Source of the DNA: Streptomyces sp. HmicA12
Lineage (GTDB): Bacteria > Actinomycetota > Actinomycetes > Streptomycetales > Streptomycetaceae
Assembly: GCF_000373565.1 (NCBI RefSeq)
Contig: NZ_KB891851.1
Location: 124,001-188,000 of the forward strand
Direction of reading: 5' to 3'
DNA length: 64,000 bases
Shown here: in pieces, positions 52,533 to 61,437 of the stretch
Layout of the letters: each line of letters opens with the position of its first letter
Position numbering within the stretch: position 1 is the stretch's first letter
Notes under the pieces: model-generated
The model's database searches: none
What the model was told of the DNA's origin: nothing
Seen by the model: the letters and a program-made list of their open reading frames with translations, nothing else
Program-made: the position numbers and the translations under genes

Positions 52533-53870
52533 ATGCACGTCACGGACGTCACGCACGTCAACAGAGCCCGGCGCGCCCGCACCCGGCCCGCCACCGCCCT
52601 CGCGGGTCTCGCGGTCACCGCGCTGCTCGGAACCGCTCTCACCACCGCTCCCGCCGCCACGGCCGAACCGCGTGAGGCGCCCGCGGCCGCCGCGCCCGCC
52701 TGTTCGGCCGCGTACCGGATCGAGCAGACCCTCGACGGCGGCACCACCTGGCGGATGTGCTGGCACTACAACAGCCTGGCCGGACTCGTCCTGGACGCCG
52801 TCAGCTACCAGCCCAAGAGCGAGCCCCAGCCGATTCCCGTCCTCACCAGCGCCCGCCTCGCGCAGATCCACGTGCCCTACGACGACGGCGAGAACGAGTA
52901 CGACGACCTCACCGGGCAGGACTTCGGAACCGCCCTGCAGACACTGCGGCCTGCCGAGTGTCCCGGCGGCACCATCAAGACGGTCAAGGTCCCCGACGTC
53001 GGCAACGTGAAGGGCCTGTGCACGACCACGCGGGCACGCGGGCACGCGTACCGGCTCAACGACGACATGTCGACCGGAGGCAGCAACAAGGTCTTCACCG
53101 CCCAGGGCAAGGACCTGCTCGTCTACACGGTCAACAAGACGTCCTGGTACGAGTACATCACCGAGTGGCGCTTCTCCTCCGACGGCACCATCACCTCCAA
53201 CGTGGGCGCGACCGGAAGCCTCTCGCCGTACGACTACGACGGCGCCGACGGCAAGGGCTGGCCGCTCGGCAAGGGTGCGAGCGCCTACGCCGAGAGCCAC
53301 GCCCACAACGTCTTCTGGCGGCTCAACTTCGGCCTCGACGGCTCGAGCAGGAGCAAGGTCGAGCAGTACGACTCCAAGGTGACCCCGCCGAGCGGCAACG
53401 GATCACCCAGGACGAAGACGACCCGCACGCCCGTCACGAAGGAACTCGCGGGTGACATCAAGGACATGCGGTGGTGGCGCGTGGTGTCCACGGCCGGCAC
53501 CAACCAGGACGGGCACCCCAGGTCCTACGAGTTCGTGCCCGGCCGCTCCAGCAAGTTCCCCGGCCGCTCGTACACCAAGCACGACGTGTACTTCACCGAG
53601 TACAACAAGTGCGAGCAGTTCGCGAGCGACAACCCCCGCGCGCGCTGCGGCGGTACGAGCGTGGACAAGTGGGTCACCGGGCAGACGCTCCAGCACCCGA
53701 TCGCCTGGGTCAACATCGGGTTCCACCACATCGCCCGGGACGAGGACCAACAGCCCATGCCGGTGCACTGGCAGGGCTTCTCACTGGCCCCCAGGGACGT
53801 GACCGCTATGAATCCGCTCACTCCCGCCGACCTCGCGGGGGAGAACGGCGTTCCCGGAAACGGGAGTTGA
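52533..53870 (+). CDS. Copper amine oxidase-like secreted protein
   Basis: A 445-residue protein with an export signal (to about 44) and a copper amine oxidase catalytic domain. Copper ligands are H256 and H258 (ESHAHNVFW) and a later His in FHHIARDED. The topaquinone motif reads SWYEY at 204-208 where the family has N-Y-D/E-Y, so the Asn is Trp. AAGGAG precedes the ATG. Activity therefore needs proof. It is probably cotranscribed with the 51675 gene. Confidence 0.86.
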   Translation: MHVTDVTHVNRARRARTRPATALAGLAVTALLGTALTTAPAATAEPREAPAAAAPACSAAYRIEQTLDGGTTWRMCWHYNSLAGLVLDAVSYQPKSEPQPIPVLTSARLAQIHVPYDDGENEYDDLTGQDFGTALQTLRPAECPGGTIKTVKVPDVGNVKGLCTTTRARGHAYRLNDDMSTGGSNKVFTAQGKDLLVYTVNKTSWYEYITEWRFSSDGTITSNVGATGSLSPYDYDGADGKGWPLGKGASAYAESHAHNVFWRLNFGLDGSSRSKVEQYDSKVTPPSGNGSPRTKTTRTPVTKELAGDIKDMRWWRVVSTAGTNQDGHPRSYEFVPGRSSKFPGRSYTKHDVYFTEYNKCEQFASDNPRARCGGTSVDKWVTGQTLQHPIAWVNIGFHHIARDEDQQPMPVHWQGFSLAPRDVTAMNPLTPADLAGENGVPGNGS

Positions 53871-53994
53871 GAAACTCCGCCGCTTCAACAGGCCCATCCG
53901 GCTGCACCGCCCGCCGCTCCCGGAGTACCCTTCCTTGATCGTTGCTGGGGGAGTGCTCGACAAGCTCGGGGGAGCGGAAGGCGGTGCGGAGCGG

Positions 53995-55263
53995 GTGAGC
54001 TCGGGAGGTCTGGAGCTGCCCCCTGGTGACGACGGTCACGAGGGTCAAGAAGGGCAAGGGGCAGCTTCTACGGACATCCCGCCCGGTGCGGTGTCACTTG
54101 CTCGGCCCATGGATGTGGGATCGCAGATCGGACCCGAACTGGACTGGGGCGCCGACGCCTGGGGCGAGGTCCGTACGCGCGCCCAACGAGCCGGGCGTGC
54201 CTACATCTGGCTGAACCTGGTCGAGCAGCGGCTGCGCGCCGTCGTCGCGGCCGTGCTGCGGCCCATCTACGAGCCCGTGCACGGCGACGACTGGGTGGTC
54301 GCCGCGGCCGGGCCCGCCGGGCAGGAGTGGGTGCAGCGGGCCGTCGCCGTGCGCGAGGTCAGCCGCCGCAAGGGCTACCTCCTCGATCCGGCCGACGACA
54401 ACGTCCTGTCGTTCCTGACGCTCCCGCAGCTGCGGGAGCTGATGGTCCAGCACTGGCCGTGCTTCGAGCCGTACTTCGACGACCGGCGCGACGTCGAACT
54501 CGCCCTGGACGAGCTGGAGGTCACCCGCAACGTCGTCTCCCGCAACCGCGCCCTGTCCGGGACGGTCCTCGCCCAGGCCGAGCGCGCCTCGGCCCGTCTC
54601 CTGGAGATGCTCGGCGCGGGGTCCGACGTGCCCTCCGCCCGGCGGCTGCCCGTCGACGCGGTCGAGGAGATGGTCGGCGACCGGTACGCGGACGTGGTCG
54701 GCGTCCACCCGGACCGGGTGCGGCTCCTTCGCCAGTTCCCGGCCGAGGACCTGTTCGGCGGCGCGCGGCGGCTCGACGCGATCGGGATAGGCCTGAACCT
54801 GCTGGTGCAGAACTTCTCGGGGCGGCGTCTCGTCCGGCTGGCCGAGTCGGGCTGCCGGGTGCGCCTCCTCTTCCTCAACCCCGCGTCCAGCGCGGTGAAG
54901 CGGCGTGAGCGGGAACTGGGTCTCAAGCGGGGCGAGTTGAGCCGCGCCGTCGAGATGAACATCCTGCACATGCGGCGGGTGCGGGCCCGGCTCAAGGACC
55001 CGGGGGCCTTCGAGATCCAGGTCTTCGACGAGACGCCGCGCTTCACCGCGTACCTCGTCGACGGCGACGGCTCGGACGGCGTCGCCGTCGTCCAGTCGTA
55101 TCTGCGCAGGACCCGGGGGATGGAGGTGCCGGTGCTCGTGTTGCGCGGCGGTGGCCGCGTCGTGCGGTCCGGCGCCGCGACGGATTCCGGCGAGAACGGA
55201 CTTTTCGTGACGTACCGCGACGAGTTCGAGCAGGCGTGGGCGGACGCGAGGCCGGTGTCGTAG
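53995..55263 (+). CDS. SAV2148-family HEPN-like protein
   Basis: A 422-residue soluble protein that I recognise as the SAV2148 family, annotated with a HEPN domain. HEPN-like helices lie near AYIWLNLVEQRLRAVVAAVL and LDELEVTRNVVSRNRALS. The second half looks like a PLD-like or unknown alpha/beta region (GCRVRLLFLNPASSAVKRRE). The GTG at 53995 with CGGAG upstream matches the family N-terminus (SSGGLELPPGD). Role unknown; it is conserved in streptomycetes. Confidence 0.82.
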   Translation: MSSGGLELPPGDDGHEGQEGQGAASTDIPPGAVSLARPMDVGSQIGPELDWGADAWGEVRTRAQRAGRAYIWLNLVEQRLRAVVAAVLRPIYEPVHGDDWVVAAAGPAGQEWVQRAVAVREVSRRKGYLLDPADDNVLSFLTLPQLRELMVQHWPCFEPYFDDRRDVELALDELEVTRNVVSRNRALSGTVLAQAERASARLLEMLGAGSDVPSARRLPVDAVEEMVGDRYADVVGVHPDRVRLLRQFPAEDLFGGARRLDAIGIGLNLLVQNFSGRRLVRLAESGCRVRLLFLNPASSAVKRRERELGLKRGELSRAVEMNILHMRRVRARLKDPGAFEIQVFDETPRFTAYLVDGDGSDGVAVVQSYLRRTRGMEVPVLVLRGGGRVVRSGAATDSGENGLFVTYRDEFEQAWADARPVS

Positions 55264-55375
55264 AACCTGCGTTCCTCGGGATTTCCCTTGGGGGAACAGG
55301 CCGGGGGCCGGTTGTCAGTGGCGCATGCGATCGTGGTGGTCATTGGGGGAACGCACCATGAAGAAGGGGGCTGCC

Positions 55376-56131
55376 ATGAGCTGGCACCGGGAGCTGTTGG
55401 TCGGCTTCGACCTGGAGACGACCGGGACGGATCCGCGCGAGGCGCGCATCGTCACGGGCGCCGTCATAGAGGTCAGGGACGGGACGGTCCTCGGCCACCG
55501 GCAGTGGCTCGCCGACCCCGGCGTCCCGATCCCGGACGAGGCGGTCGCGGTCCACGGGATCAGCAGCGAGCGGGCGGCGTCCGAGGGTGAACCGGCCGAC
55601 CGCGTCGCCGACGCGATGGCCGAGGCACTGGTCGGCTACTGGCGCACGGGCGTCCCGGTGGTCGCGTACAACGCGGCGTTCGACCTGACCCTGCTCTCCG
55701 CCGAACTGGCCCGCCACGGACTGCCCTCGCTGCGCGACCGCCTCGGCGGAGCGGAGCCGGGACCGGTCGTCGACCCGTACACGATCGACCGCAGCGTCGA
55801 CCGCTACCGCCGCGGCAAGCGCAACCTCGAAGCGGTCTGCACCGAGTACGGCGTCACGCTCGACGCCGCGCACGACGCATCGGCGGACGCGCTGGCCGCG
55901 ACGTTGCTGGCCCGCGCGATAGGCGAGCGACACGCGAAGGTCGCCGCACTCGGCGCCGCGGAGCTGCATCGCCGGCAGGTGGAGTGGTACGCGGAATGGG
56001 CCGCGGACTTCCAGAGCTTCCTGCGCAGGAAGGGCGATGCGAAGGCGGTGGTGGATTCGGCGTGGCCGATGAGGGCGACAACCGAACAATCCAGCCCGTC
56101 CGGGCAACAATCCAGCCCGTCCGGCGTTTGA
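55376..56131 (+). CDS. DEDDh 3'-5' exonuclease
   Basis: A 251-residue exonuclease of the DnaQ/RNase T type. Catalytic acids are in FDLETTGTD, NAAFDLTLL, and the last H-x4-D in AAHDASADALA. AGGGGG precedes the ATG at 55376; an ATG at 55358 is possible. The last 14 residues (SSPSGQQSSPSGV) come from a Streptomyces intergenic repeat that has overrun the gene end. It may act in DNA repair or RNA trimming. Confidence 0.88.
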   Translation: MSWHRELLVGFDLETTGTDPREARIVTGAVIEVRDGTVLGHRQWLADPGVPIPDEAVAVHGISSERAASEGEPADRVADAMAEALVGYWRTGVPVVAYNAAFDLTLLSAELARHGLPSLRDRLGGAEPGPVVDPYTIDRSVDRYRRGKRNLEAVCTEYGVTLDAAHDASADALAATLLARAIGERHAKVAALGAAELHRRQVEWYAEWAADFQSFLRRKGDAKAVVDSAWPMRATTEQSSPSGQQSSPSGV

Positions 56132-56160
56132 GGACTGGAGGTCCGGGGGCGAGGCCCCCG
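56086..56160. repeat. TCCAGCCCGTCCGG intergenic repeat with hairpin
   Basis: A 21-base unit holding CAATCCAGCCCGTCCGG is repeated in tandem (56086 and 56107) and continues GCGTTTGAGGAC, a sequence common between Streptomyces genes. A hairpin CGGGGGC-GAG-GCCCCCG at 56144-56160 follows and probably terminates the exonuclease transcript. Confidence 0.75.
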
Positions 56161-56195
56161 TGCCACGGTGGGACGGCCGAAAGCGAGCCGTCACC

Positions 56196-57071
56196 TCAGA
56201 ACGGGTACCACCGAACCTCGGCATCCCCGTCCCGCAACGACGCCACCCGCCGCCCGAACTCCGCCAACGCCTTCGGATTGCTCGGCGCGTGCTGGGCCAC
56301 CCACGCACAGGACGCGGTCTCCCGCGCCCCGCGCAGCACGGCACACCCGTCCCACTCGCGCACATCCCATCCGTACGCGTCGACGAACCCGTCATAGGCC
56401 GCCGCGGGCAACCCGTACCGGTCCCGCGACAGGGCCATGACCACCAGATCGTGCTCCCGGAAGTCCGCGGAGAACGTCTCCAGGTCGACCAGGACCGGCC
56501 CTTCGGGCCCGATGTGCACATTGCGGGGCAGGGCGTCGCCGTGGATCGGGCCGAGCGGGAGGTGAGGGGTGAGCGCGGCGGCGGCCGCCGCGAAGCCGTC
56601 GCGCCGCTCGCGCAGGTACGCCGCGTCCGCCGGGTCGATCGCGTCGCCCGCGAGCCGCAGCCACCGCTCGACCCCGCCGAGCAGTTCACGGCGGGGCAGC
56701 TCGAACCCGGAAGGGGCGGGCAGTGCGTGCACCAGTTTCAGCAGCTCCGCGAGATCGCGCGGTTCGGCGGGGCGCAGGGCCGCCGGGATGCGGTGCCAGA
56801 CCGTCACCGGGTGCCCGTCGACCAGCAGCGGCTCGGCCTTGACCGCCCGTACCGCGGGAACCCCGTGCTCGGCGAGGTAGGAGGCGATGGCCAGTTCGCG
56901 GCGGGCCCGGTCGAGGAGTTCGGGGGCCCGCTCGACGCCACGGCCCACCTTGACGACGAGGTCGCCGACGCCGAAGACCGCGTTCTCCCCGAGCGCGAGC
57001 AGTTCCGCGCCGTCCGTCGCGCCACCGATCTCCGCCTGCGCCAGCACGTCCCGTGCCCGTGCCTCGTCCAT
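56196..57071 (-). CDS. Aminoglycoside phosphotransferase-family protein
   Basis: A 291-residue APH-fold kinase. The catalytic loop is IHGDALPRNV (HxDxxxxN) and the metal loop is VDLETFS, both intact. The nucleotide Lys is in DLVVKVGRGVE. GGGAGG precedes the ATG at 57071. Substrates of this broad family include antibiotics, choline and sugars, so no drug resistance should be assumed. It is convergent with the exonuclease gene. Confidence 0.88.
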   Translation of the reverse strand: MDEARARDVLAQAEIGGATDGAELLALGENAVFGVGDLVVKVGRGVERAPELLDRARRELAIASYLAEHGVPAVRAVKAEPLLVDGHPVTVWHRIPAALRPAEPRDLAELLKLVHALPAPSGFELPRRELLGGVERWLRLAGDAIDPADAAYLRERRDGFAAAAAALTPHLPLGPIHGDALPRNVHIGPEGPVLVDLETFSADFREHDLVVMALSRDRYGLPAAAYDGFVDAYGWDVREWDGCAVLRGARETASCAWVAQHAPSNPKALAEFGRRVASLRDGDAEVRWYPF

Positions 57072-57260
57072 CTCGTGCCTCCCGCGTTCCAGCTGGTACC
57101 GGCCCAGTCTCGCACCCGGCCGCGCGCCTCCTCGTACCCGTCCGCATGTCTTGACTGCGTAGGGACCTGTCAGGACCATGACGGGGGCCGCCCGGGCGGC
57201 CGGAAGCCGTGAGTGTCATCCGAACCGCGCCATCCGAACCGCCCGAAGGAGCCGCCTGAA

Positions 57261-58166
57261 GTGACCTCGGCGATCGCGACACCCACGCCGTCGCGGGCGG
57301 CAAGAGAGCGCGGCGCCTGGTTCCTGGTGCTGCCCGCGCTCATCCCGATCCTGGTGCTGAGCGTCGGCCCGCTGCTCTACGGGATCGGGCTCGCGTTCAC
57401 CGACTCCCAGTCGGGGCGCACCGCGGCCACCCAGTGGGTCGGCACCCTCAACTTCAGCGATCTGCTGCACGACACGCTGTTCTGGGAGTCGTTCCGGATC
57501 GGGCTCGTGTGGGCGGTCGGGGTGACGGTCCCGCAGTTCGTGCTGGCCCTCGGCCTCGCCCTCCTGCTCAACGAGGAGCTGCGGCTGCGCTGGCTGGCGC
57601 GGGCGCTCGCGATCATCCCGTGGGCGATGCCGGAGGTCGTCGTCGGCATCATGTGGCGCCTCGTCTACAACCCGGACGCGGGCATCCTCAACGAGACGCT
57701 GCGCGACCTCGGCCTCGGCGACGGCCACGACTGGCTCACCGGGTTGACCACCGCGCTGCCCGCCGTGATCGTCGTCGGCATCTGGGCGGGCATGCCGCAG
57801 ACCACGGTCGCGCTCCTCGCCGGACTGCAGAACACCCCGCGCGAGCTGCACGAGGCGGCGGCGATGGACGGCGCGGGCGCCTGGCGCCGGTTCCGCACGG
57901 TGACCTGGCCGGCGATCCGGCCGATCGCGCTCGCCATCAGCGCGCTCAACTTCATCTGGAACTTCAACTCGTTCGCCCTGGTCTACGTACTGACGAACGG
58001 CGGACCGGGCGGCCGCACCCGCCTGCCGATGCTGTTCGCGTACGAAGAGGCTTTCCGCTACGGCCAGTTCGGCTACGCGGCGGCGATGGGCTGCGCCATG
58101 GTCGCCGTGATCTCGATCCTCCTCGCCCTCTATCTCGTGGGCCGACTGAAGGGCGGCGACGAGTGA
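57261..58166 (+). CDS. Sugar ABC transporter permease
   Basis: A 301-residue permease with six membrane helices. The EAA loop is ELHEAAAMDGAGAWRRFRTV, typical of carbohydrate importers of the MalF/LacF type. The GTG at 57261 has AAGGAG nine bases upstream and is preferred over a GTG at 57213. It is followed by the second permease gene (TGATG overlap) and by the binding protein gene, in the unusual order permease, permease, binding protein. Confidence 0.92.
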   Translation: MTSAIATPTPSRAARERGAWFLVLPALIPILVLSVGPLLYGIGLAFTDSQSGRTAATQWVGTLNFSDLLHDTLFWESFRIGLVWAVGVTVPQFVLALGLALLLNEELRLRWLARALAIIPWAMPEVVVGIMWRLVYNPDAGILNETLRDLGLGDGHDWLTGLTTALPAVIVVGIWAGMPQTTVALLAGLQNTPRELHEAAAMDGAGAWRRFRTVTWPAIRPIALAISALNFIWNFNSFALVYVLTNGGPGGRTRLPMLFAYEEAFRYGQFGYAAAMGCAMVAVISILLALYLVGRLKGGDE

Positions 58167-58997
58167 TGAACAGGACGAGCAAACCCGCGCGCGGGTCAGT
58201 ACCTCGCGCTCCTCGCCTATCTCGTCTTCCTCGCCTTCCCGTTCCTGTGGCTGATCTCCACGGCGTTCAAGCCGCCGCGCGAACTGGCGAGCCTTCACCC
58301 CACCTGGATCCCGAAGGACCCCACCCTCGCCAACTTCCGGCAGGCCTTCGACGAACAGCCCCTGCTGCGGGCCGCGGTGAACTCGCTGCTCGTCGCCGTC
58401 TGTGCCGCCGTGATCGCGATCGTCATCGCGACCCCGATGGCCTACGTCATGGCCCGCCACCGCAGCCCGCTGGCGCGGGCGGCGACCGGATGGGTGGTGA
58501 TCAGCCAGGCGTTCCCGTTCGTGCTGCTGATCATCCCGCTGTTCCTGATCCTCAAGAACCTCCACCTGATCAACTCCCTGGTCGGCCTGACCATGGTCTA
58601 CGTGGTGTGGGCGCTGCCCTTCGCGCTGTGGATGCTCGTCGGATATGTCCGGGCCGTACCAAGGGAGTTGGAGGAGGCCGCGGCGGTCGACGGCGCCGGG
58701 CGGCTGCGCATCCTGGTGTCCGTCACGGCGCCGCTGCTCGCGCCCGGGCTGGTGGCGACGGGACTGTTCGCGTTCATCACCGCGTGGAACGAGTTCTTCT
58801 TCGCGCTGGTCCTGATGAAGACGCCGGAGCGGCAGACGCTGCCGGTGATCCTCACCCACTTCCTGGGCGCCGAGGGCGTCGCCGACCTCGGCCCGCTCGC
58901 GGCCGGGGCGTTCCTGGCGACGCTGCCGTCGCTGCTGATCTTCGCCCTGATCCAGAAACGGATCACCGGCGGAATGCTGGCCGGGGCGGTGAAGTGA
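58166..58997 (+). pseudogene. Second sugar ABC permease, frameshifted near its start
   Basis: ATG at 58166 reads MNRTSKPAR. The permease frame only starts as QYLALLAYLVFLAFPFLWLI from 58197, one base out of phase, with a stop codon upstream of it. The switch lies in a GC run (CCCGCGCGCGGG); adding one GC pair restores a single frame. Beyond it the protein is a normal MalG-type permease (EAA loop ELEEAAAVDGAGRLRILV). It may be a real mutation, slippage or a sequencing error. The frame left by the ATG stays open into the next gene. Confidence 0.75.
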
Positions 58998-60298
58998 TGC
59001 GACGTGCAAGGAGGTTGGCCGGTGCGCTGGTCGCGGTGGGGGCGCTGCTGCTCGCCGGATGCACGTCGGACGCGAAGGACACCGGCGGCCGCGTCACCCT
59101 CGCGTTCCAGTCCCTCGCCTGGCAGAAGGAGTCCGTCGACGCCAACAAACAGCTGGTGAGGGAGTGGAACGCCGAGCACCCCGACATCCATGTCGAGTAC
59201 GTCCAGGGCAGCTGGGACGGCGTCCACGACCAGCTCCTCACCTCCTTCGAGGGCGGTGAGGCGCCCGACATCATCCACGACGCCTCCGACGACCTGGCCG
59301 ACTTCGCCTACGGCGGCTACCTGGCCGACCTGCGCGACTACCTCCCGAGACGCCTCAAGTCCGGCATCCCGCAGCGCAGTTGGGAGACGGCGACGTTCGG
59401 CGACGGAATCTACGGCGTCCCCTTCCTCCAGGAACCGCGCGTCCTCATCGCCAACGCCAAGCTGCTCAAGAAGTCCGGCGTCCGCATCCCGACCCCGGAC
59501 GACCCATGGACCTGGGACGAGTTCCGGAGGATCACCGAGGAGCTCGGCGCCGAAGGCGGCGGCAAAGGCACGTACGGCGTCGCCTGGCCGCTCAAGGAAC
59601 CGGTCTCCGCGACCCTGAACCTCTCCCTGTCGACCGGCGGCCGCATGTTCCACCGCGGCGCGGACGGCAAGGTGACGATCCGCTTCGACGCGGCGGACGA
59701 GGTGATGCCGCGCACCGTTCACGACCAGGTGAACATCGACGGCAGCGCCTCCGACGCGACCCTCGGCATGGGCGGATCCGACACACTGCCCGGGTTCTTC
59801 GCGGGGAAGTACGCGATGGTGCCCCTGGGGTTCTCCTACCGGCAGCAGATCGTGCAGCAGGCCCCCAAGGGCTTCGACTGGCAGGTGCTGCCCGCGCCGG
59901 CCGGCGCCGACGGGCTCACCCAGGGCGTCAGCCCGCAGACCCTCTCCATCGCCGAGGACAGCCCGCACAAGAAGGAGGCGGCCCAGTTCATCGACTTCCT
60001 TCTCCAGCCCCGCAACATGGTGCGCCTCGCCCTCGGCGACTGGATGCTGCCGACCGGCACCGCGGCCCTGAAAGCCCCTGCTCTGCGTACACCGAAGAAC
60101 GACTGGGCGGCCGGCACCGCCCTCGCCTCCCACCTCCGCTCGGCGCCCGCGCAGTCCGTGCGCGGTTACCCGGAGTGGAAGGACAAGGTGGCGACCCCCG
60201 CGTTCCAGGAGTACTACAGCGGAGCGATCGACCTCGACGAACTGCGCCACCGCCTGGTCGACGACGGGAACCTCGTCCTGGCCCGGTACCAGCGGTAG
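58997..60298 (+). CDS. Sugar ABC transporter substrate-binding lipoprotein
   Basis: A 433-residue lipoprotein with lipobox LLAGC after a short signal. The mature part is an extracellular solute-binding protein of the carbohydrate type (VTLAFQSLAWQKES, APDIIHDASDD, GKGTYGVAWPL). It delivers an oligosaccharide to the two permeases upstream. The ATG overlaps the second permease stop by one base (TGATG). No ATPase gene is in the operon; MsiK-type shared ATPases are usual in Streptomyces. Confidence 0.9.
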   Translation: MRRARRLAGALVAVGALLLAGCTSDAKDTGGRVTLAFQSLAWQKESVDANKQLVREWNAEHPDIHVEYVQGSWDGVHDQLLTSFEGGEAPDIIHDASDDLADFAYGGYLADLRDYLPRRLKSGIPQRSWETATFGDGIYGVPFLQEPRVLIANAKLLKKSGVRIPTPDDPWTWDEFRRITEELGAEGGGKGTYGVAWPLKEPVSATLNLSLSTGGRMFHRGADGKVTIRFDAADEVMPRTVHDQVNIDGSASDATLGMGGSDTLPGFFAGKYAMVPLGFSYRQQIVQQAPKGFDWQVLPAPAGADGLTQGVSPQTLSIAEDSPHKKEAAQFIDFLLQPRNMVRLALGDWMLPTGTAALKAPALRTPKNDWAAGTALASHLRSAPAQSVRGYPEWKDKVATPAFQEYYSGAIDLDELRHRLVDDGNLVLARYQR

Positions 60299-60320
60299 GC
60301 CCCGCAGGAGCGGGAAACTC

Positions 60321-60350
60321 GGTGGACGGCGGCGGCCCCGGCCGTCCACC
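60321..60350. terminator. Terminator of the sugar ABC operon
   Basis: GGTGGACGGC and GCCGTCCACC form a perfect 10-pair stem with a ten-base loop, 22 bases after the binding-protein stop. The ATG of the possible erm leader peptide follows the stem directly at 60351. Confidence 0.8.
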
Positions 60351-60452
60351 ATGACGCCCATGTGCAGCGCCGCCATGATGGCCGTCTCGGTGACCCGCCA
60401 GGTCCTGGGCTGCGCGCACGCCGCTCGGCTGCGCGTCGGCCCGGTGCTCTGA
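60351..60452 (+). CDS. Possible leader peptide of the erm gene (33 aa)
   Basis: A short frame from ATG at 60351 to TGA at 60452, giving a 33-residue peptide (opens MTPMCSAAMMAV, ends RLRVGPVL). It lies upstream of an Erm-type gene, whose relatives are often controlled by ribosome stalling on a leader peptide. The stop codon is inside the first stem of a following hairpin. There is no ribosome site, so translation would need a leaderless start. Inference only. Confidence 0.4.
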   Translation: MTPMCSAAMMAVSVTRQVLGCAHAARLRVGPVL

Positions 60453-60534
60453 CCCCGGGTCCTTCCGACGCATCCCGCTCGACGTACCCGGTCCTCGGTC
60501 AGGGCCCTCATCCGCCCTCTTTCCGTACGGATGA
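60449..60534. promoter_or_regulatory. Candidate attenuator before the erm gene
   Basis: Two hairpins lie between the leader frame and the erm start. The first pairs CTGACC (60449-60454) and CCGGG (60455-60459) with CCCGG (60487-60491) and GGTCAG (60497-60502). The second pairs TCATCCG (60508-60514) with CGGATGA (60528-60534), ending just before AAGGA, the erm ribosome site at 60536-60540. The layout fits translational or transcriptional attenuation. Confidence 0.5.
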
Positions 60535-60549
60535 CAAGGACCGCAGGCC

Positions 60550-61395
60550 ATGGCCGCCCCTGCCCGCATTCGGCAGTCCCTCTCGCAGAACTTCCTCACC
60601 GACCGAGCCGTCGCGCACCGCTTCGCCCGGCTCGCCGTCCCCCGCCTCGATCCCGACGACCCCGCGCACACCTCGCTCCTGCTCGAAGTCGGCGCGGGCA
60701 AGGGGGCGTTGACCGAGCCCCTGGCCCGCAGGGTGGCGTCGCTCGTGGCGTACGAGATCGACGGCCGGCTCGTCCCCGGGCTGCGTCGGCGCTGCGCCGC
60801 CCGCCACCCCCAAGTCGAGGTCCGCCACGGCGACTTCCTCGCCGCACGCCCGCCCCGCACCCCGTTCGCCGTGGCCGGGAACGTGCCCTTCTCGCGCACC
60901 TCCGCCGTTGTCGAGTGGTGCCTGCGCGCGCCGGAACTCACCGACGCGACCTTCCTCACCCAGCTCGAGTACGCCCGCAAACGCACCGGGGACTACGGCA
61001 GTTGGACCCGCCTGACCGTCCTCACCTGGCCGCACTTCGGGTGGCGGCTGCTCGGCCGGGTCCCGCGCGCCGCCTTCCGCCCCGTGCCCCGCGTCGACGC
61101 CGGCATCCTGCGGATCGAGAGGCGCCCGGAACCCCTCCTCGCGCCGGCCGCGTACGCGACGTACCGGACGCTCGTCGAACTCGGCTACTCCGGCATCGGC
61201 GGCAGCCTGCGCGCCTCACTGAGCAGGGCCCACCCGCGCCGACGGGTCGACGCGGCGGCGCGCACGGCCGGGATCGCTCCGGCCGCGCTGGTGGGCGAGG
61301 TGTCGCCGGGCCAGTGGCTGACGCTCCATCGAGAGCTGGTGGCCGACCGCCGTCGTCGGCCGGACCGCCCGGACTCGGGGGCGCCTCTCGCGTGA
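60550..61395 (+). CDS. erm: Erm-type 23S rRNA adenine-N6 methyltransferase
   Basis: A 281-residue methyltransferase of the Erm/KsgA family. The N-terminus RIRQSLSQNFLTDRAVAHRF is typical of Erm enzymes, followed by the SAM loop LLLEVGAGKGALTEPL and the catalytic NVPFS. Such enzymes methylate A2058 of 23S rRNA and reduce binding of macrolides, lincosamides and streptogramin B. S. lividans has a similar enzyme (Lrm) next to a macrolide glycosyltransferase, as here. AAGGA lies nine bases before the ATG. Confidence 0.9.
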   Translation: MAAPARIRQSLSQNFLTDRAVAHRFARLAVPRLDPDDPAHTSLLLEVGAGKGALTEPLARRVASLVAYEIDGRLVPGLRRRCAARHPQVEVRHGDFLAARPPRTPFAVAGNVPFSRTSAVVEWCLRAPELTDATFLTQLEYARKRTGDYGSWTRLTVLTWPHFGWRLLGRVPRAAFRPVPRVDAGILRIERRPEPLLAPAAYATYRTLVELGYSGIGGSLRASLSRAHPRRRVDAAARTAGIAPAALVGEVSPGQWLTLHRELVADRRRRPDRPDSGAPLA

Positions 61396-61401
61396 AATGA
61401 G

Positions 61402-61431
61402 TTGCACGAGACGTCTCGTCTCGCTTACGGT
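61402..61431 (+). promoter_or_regulatory. Promoter with operator palindrome before mgt
   Basis: TTGCAC (61402-61407) and TACGGT (61426-61431) are 18 bases apart, a good vegetative promoter. The spacer contains the perfect palindrome ACGAGACGTCTCGT (61406-61419). The start codon at 61438 is seven bases after the -10 box, so the transcript would be leaderless. A regulator bound to the palindrome would block it. Confidence 0.55.
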
Positions 61432-61437
61432 GGGCGC

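Noticed and set aside
56196..57071. An antibiotic resistance aminoglycoside phosphotransferase
   Set aside because: The fold and catalytic residues fit the broad APH family, but nothing points to an aminoglycoside substrate.
57434..60298. A 954-residue open frame across the sugar ABC operon
   Set aside because: It only arises because the frameshifted second permease leaves one frame open from the first permease into the binding protein. Codon and family signals follow the three separate genes.
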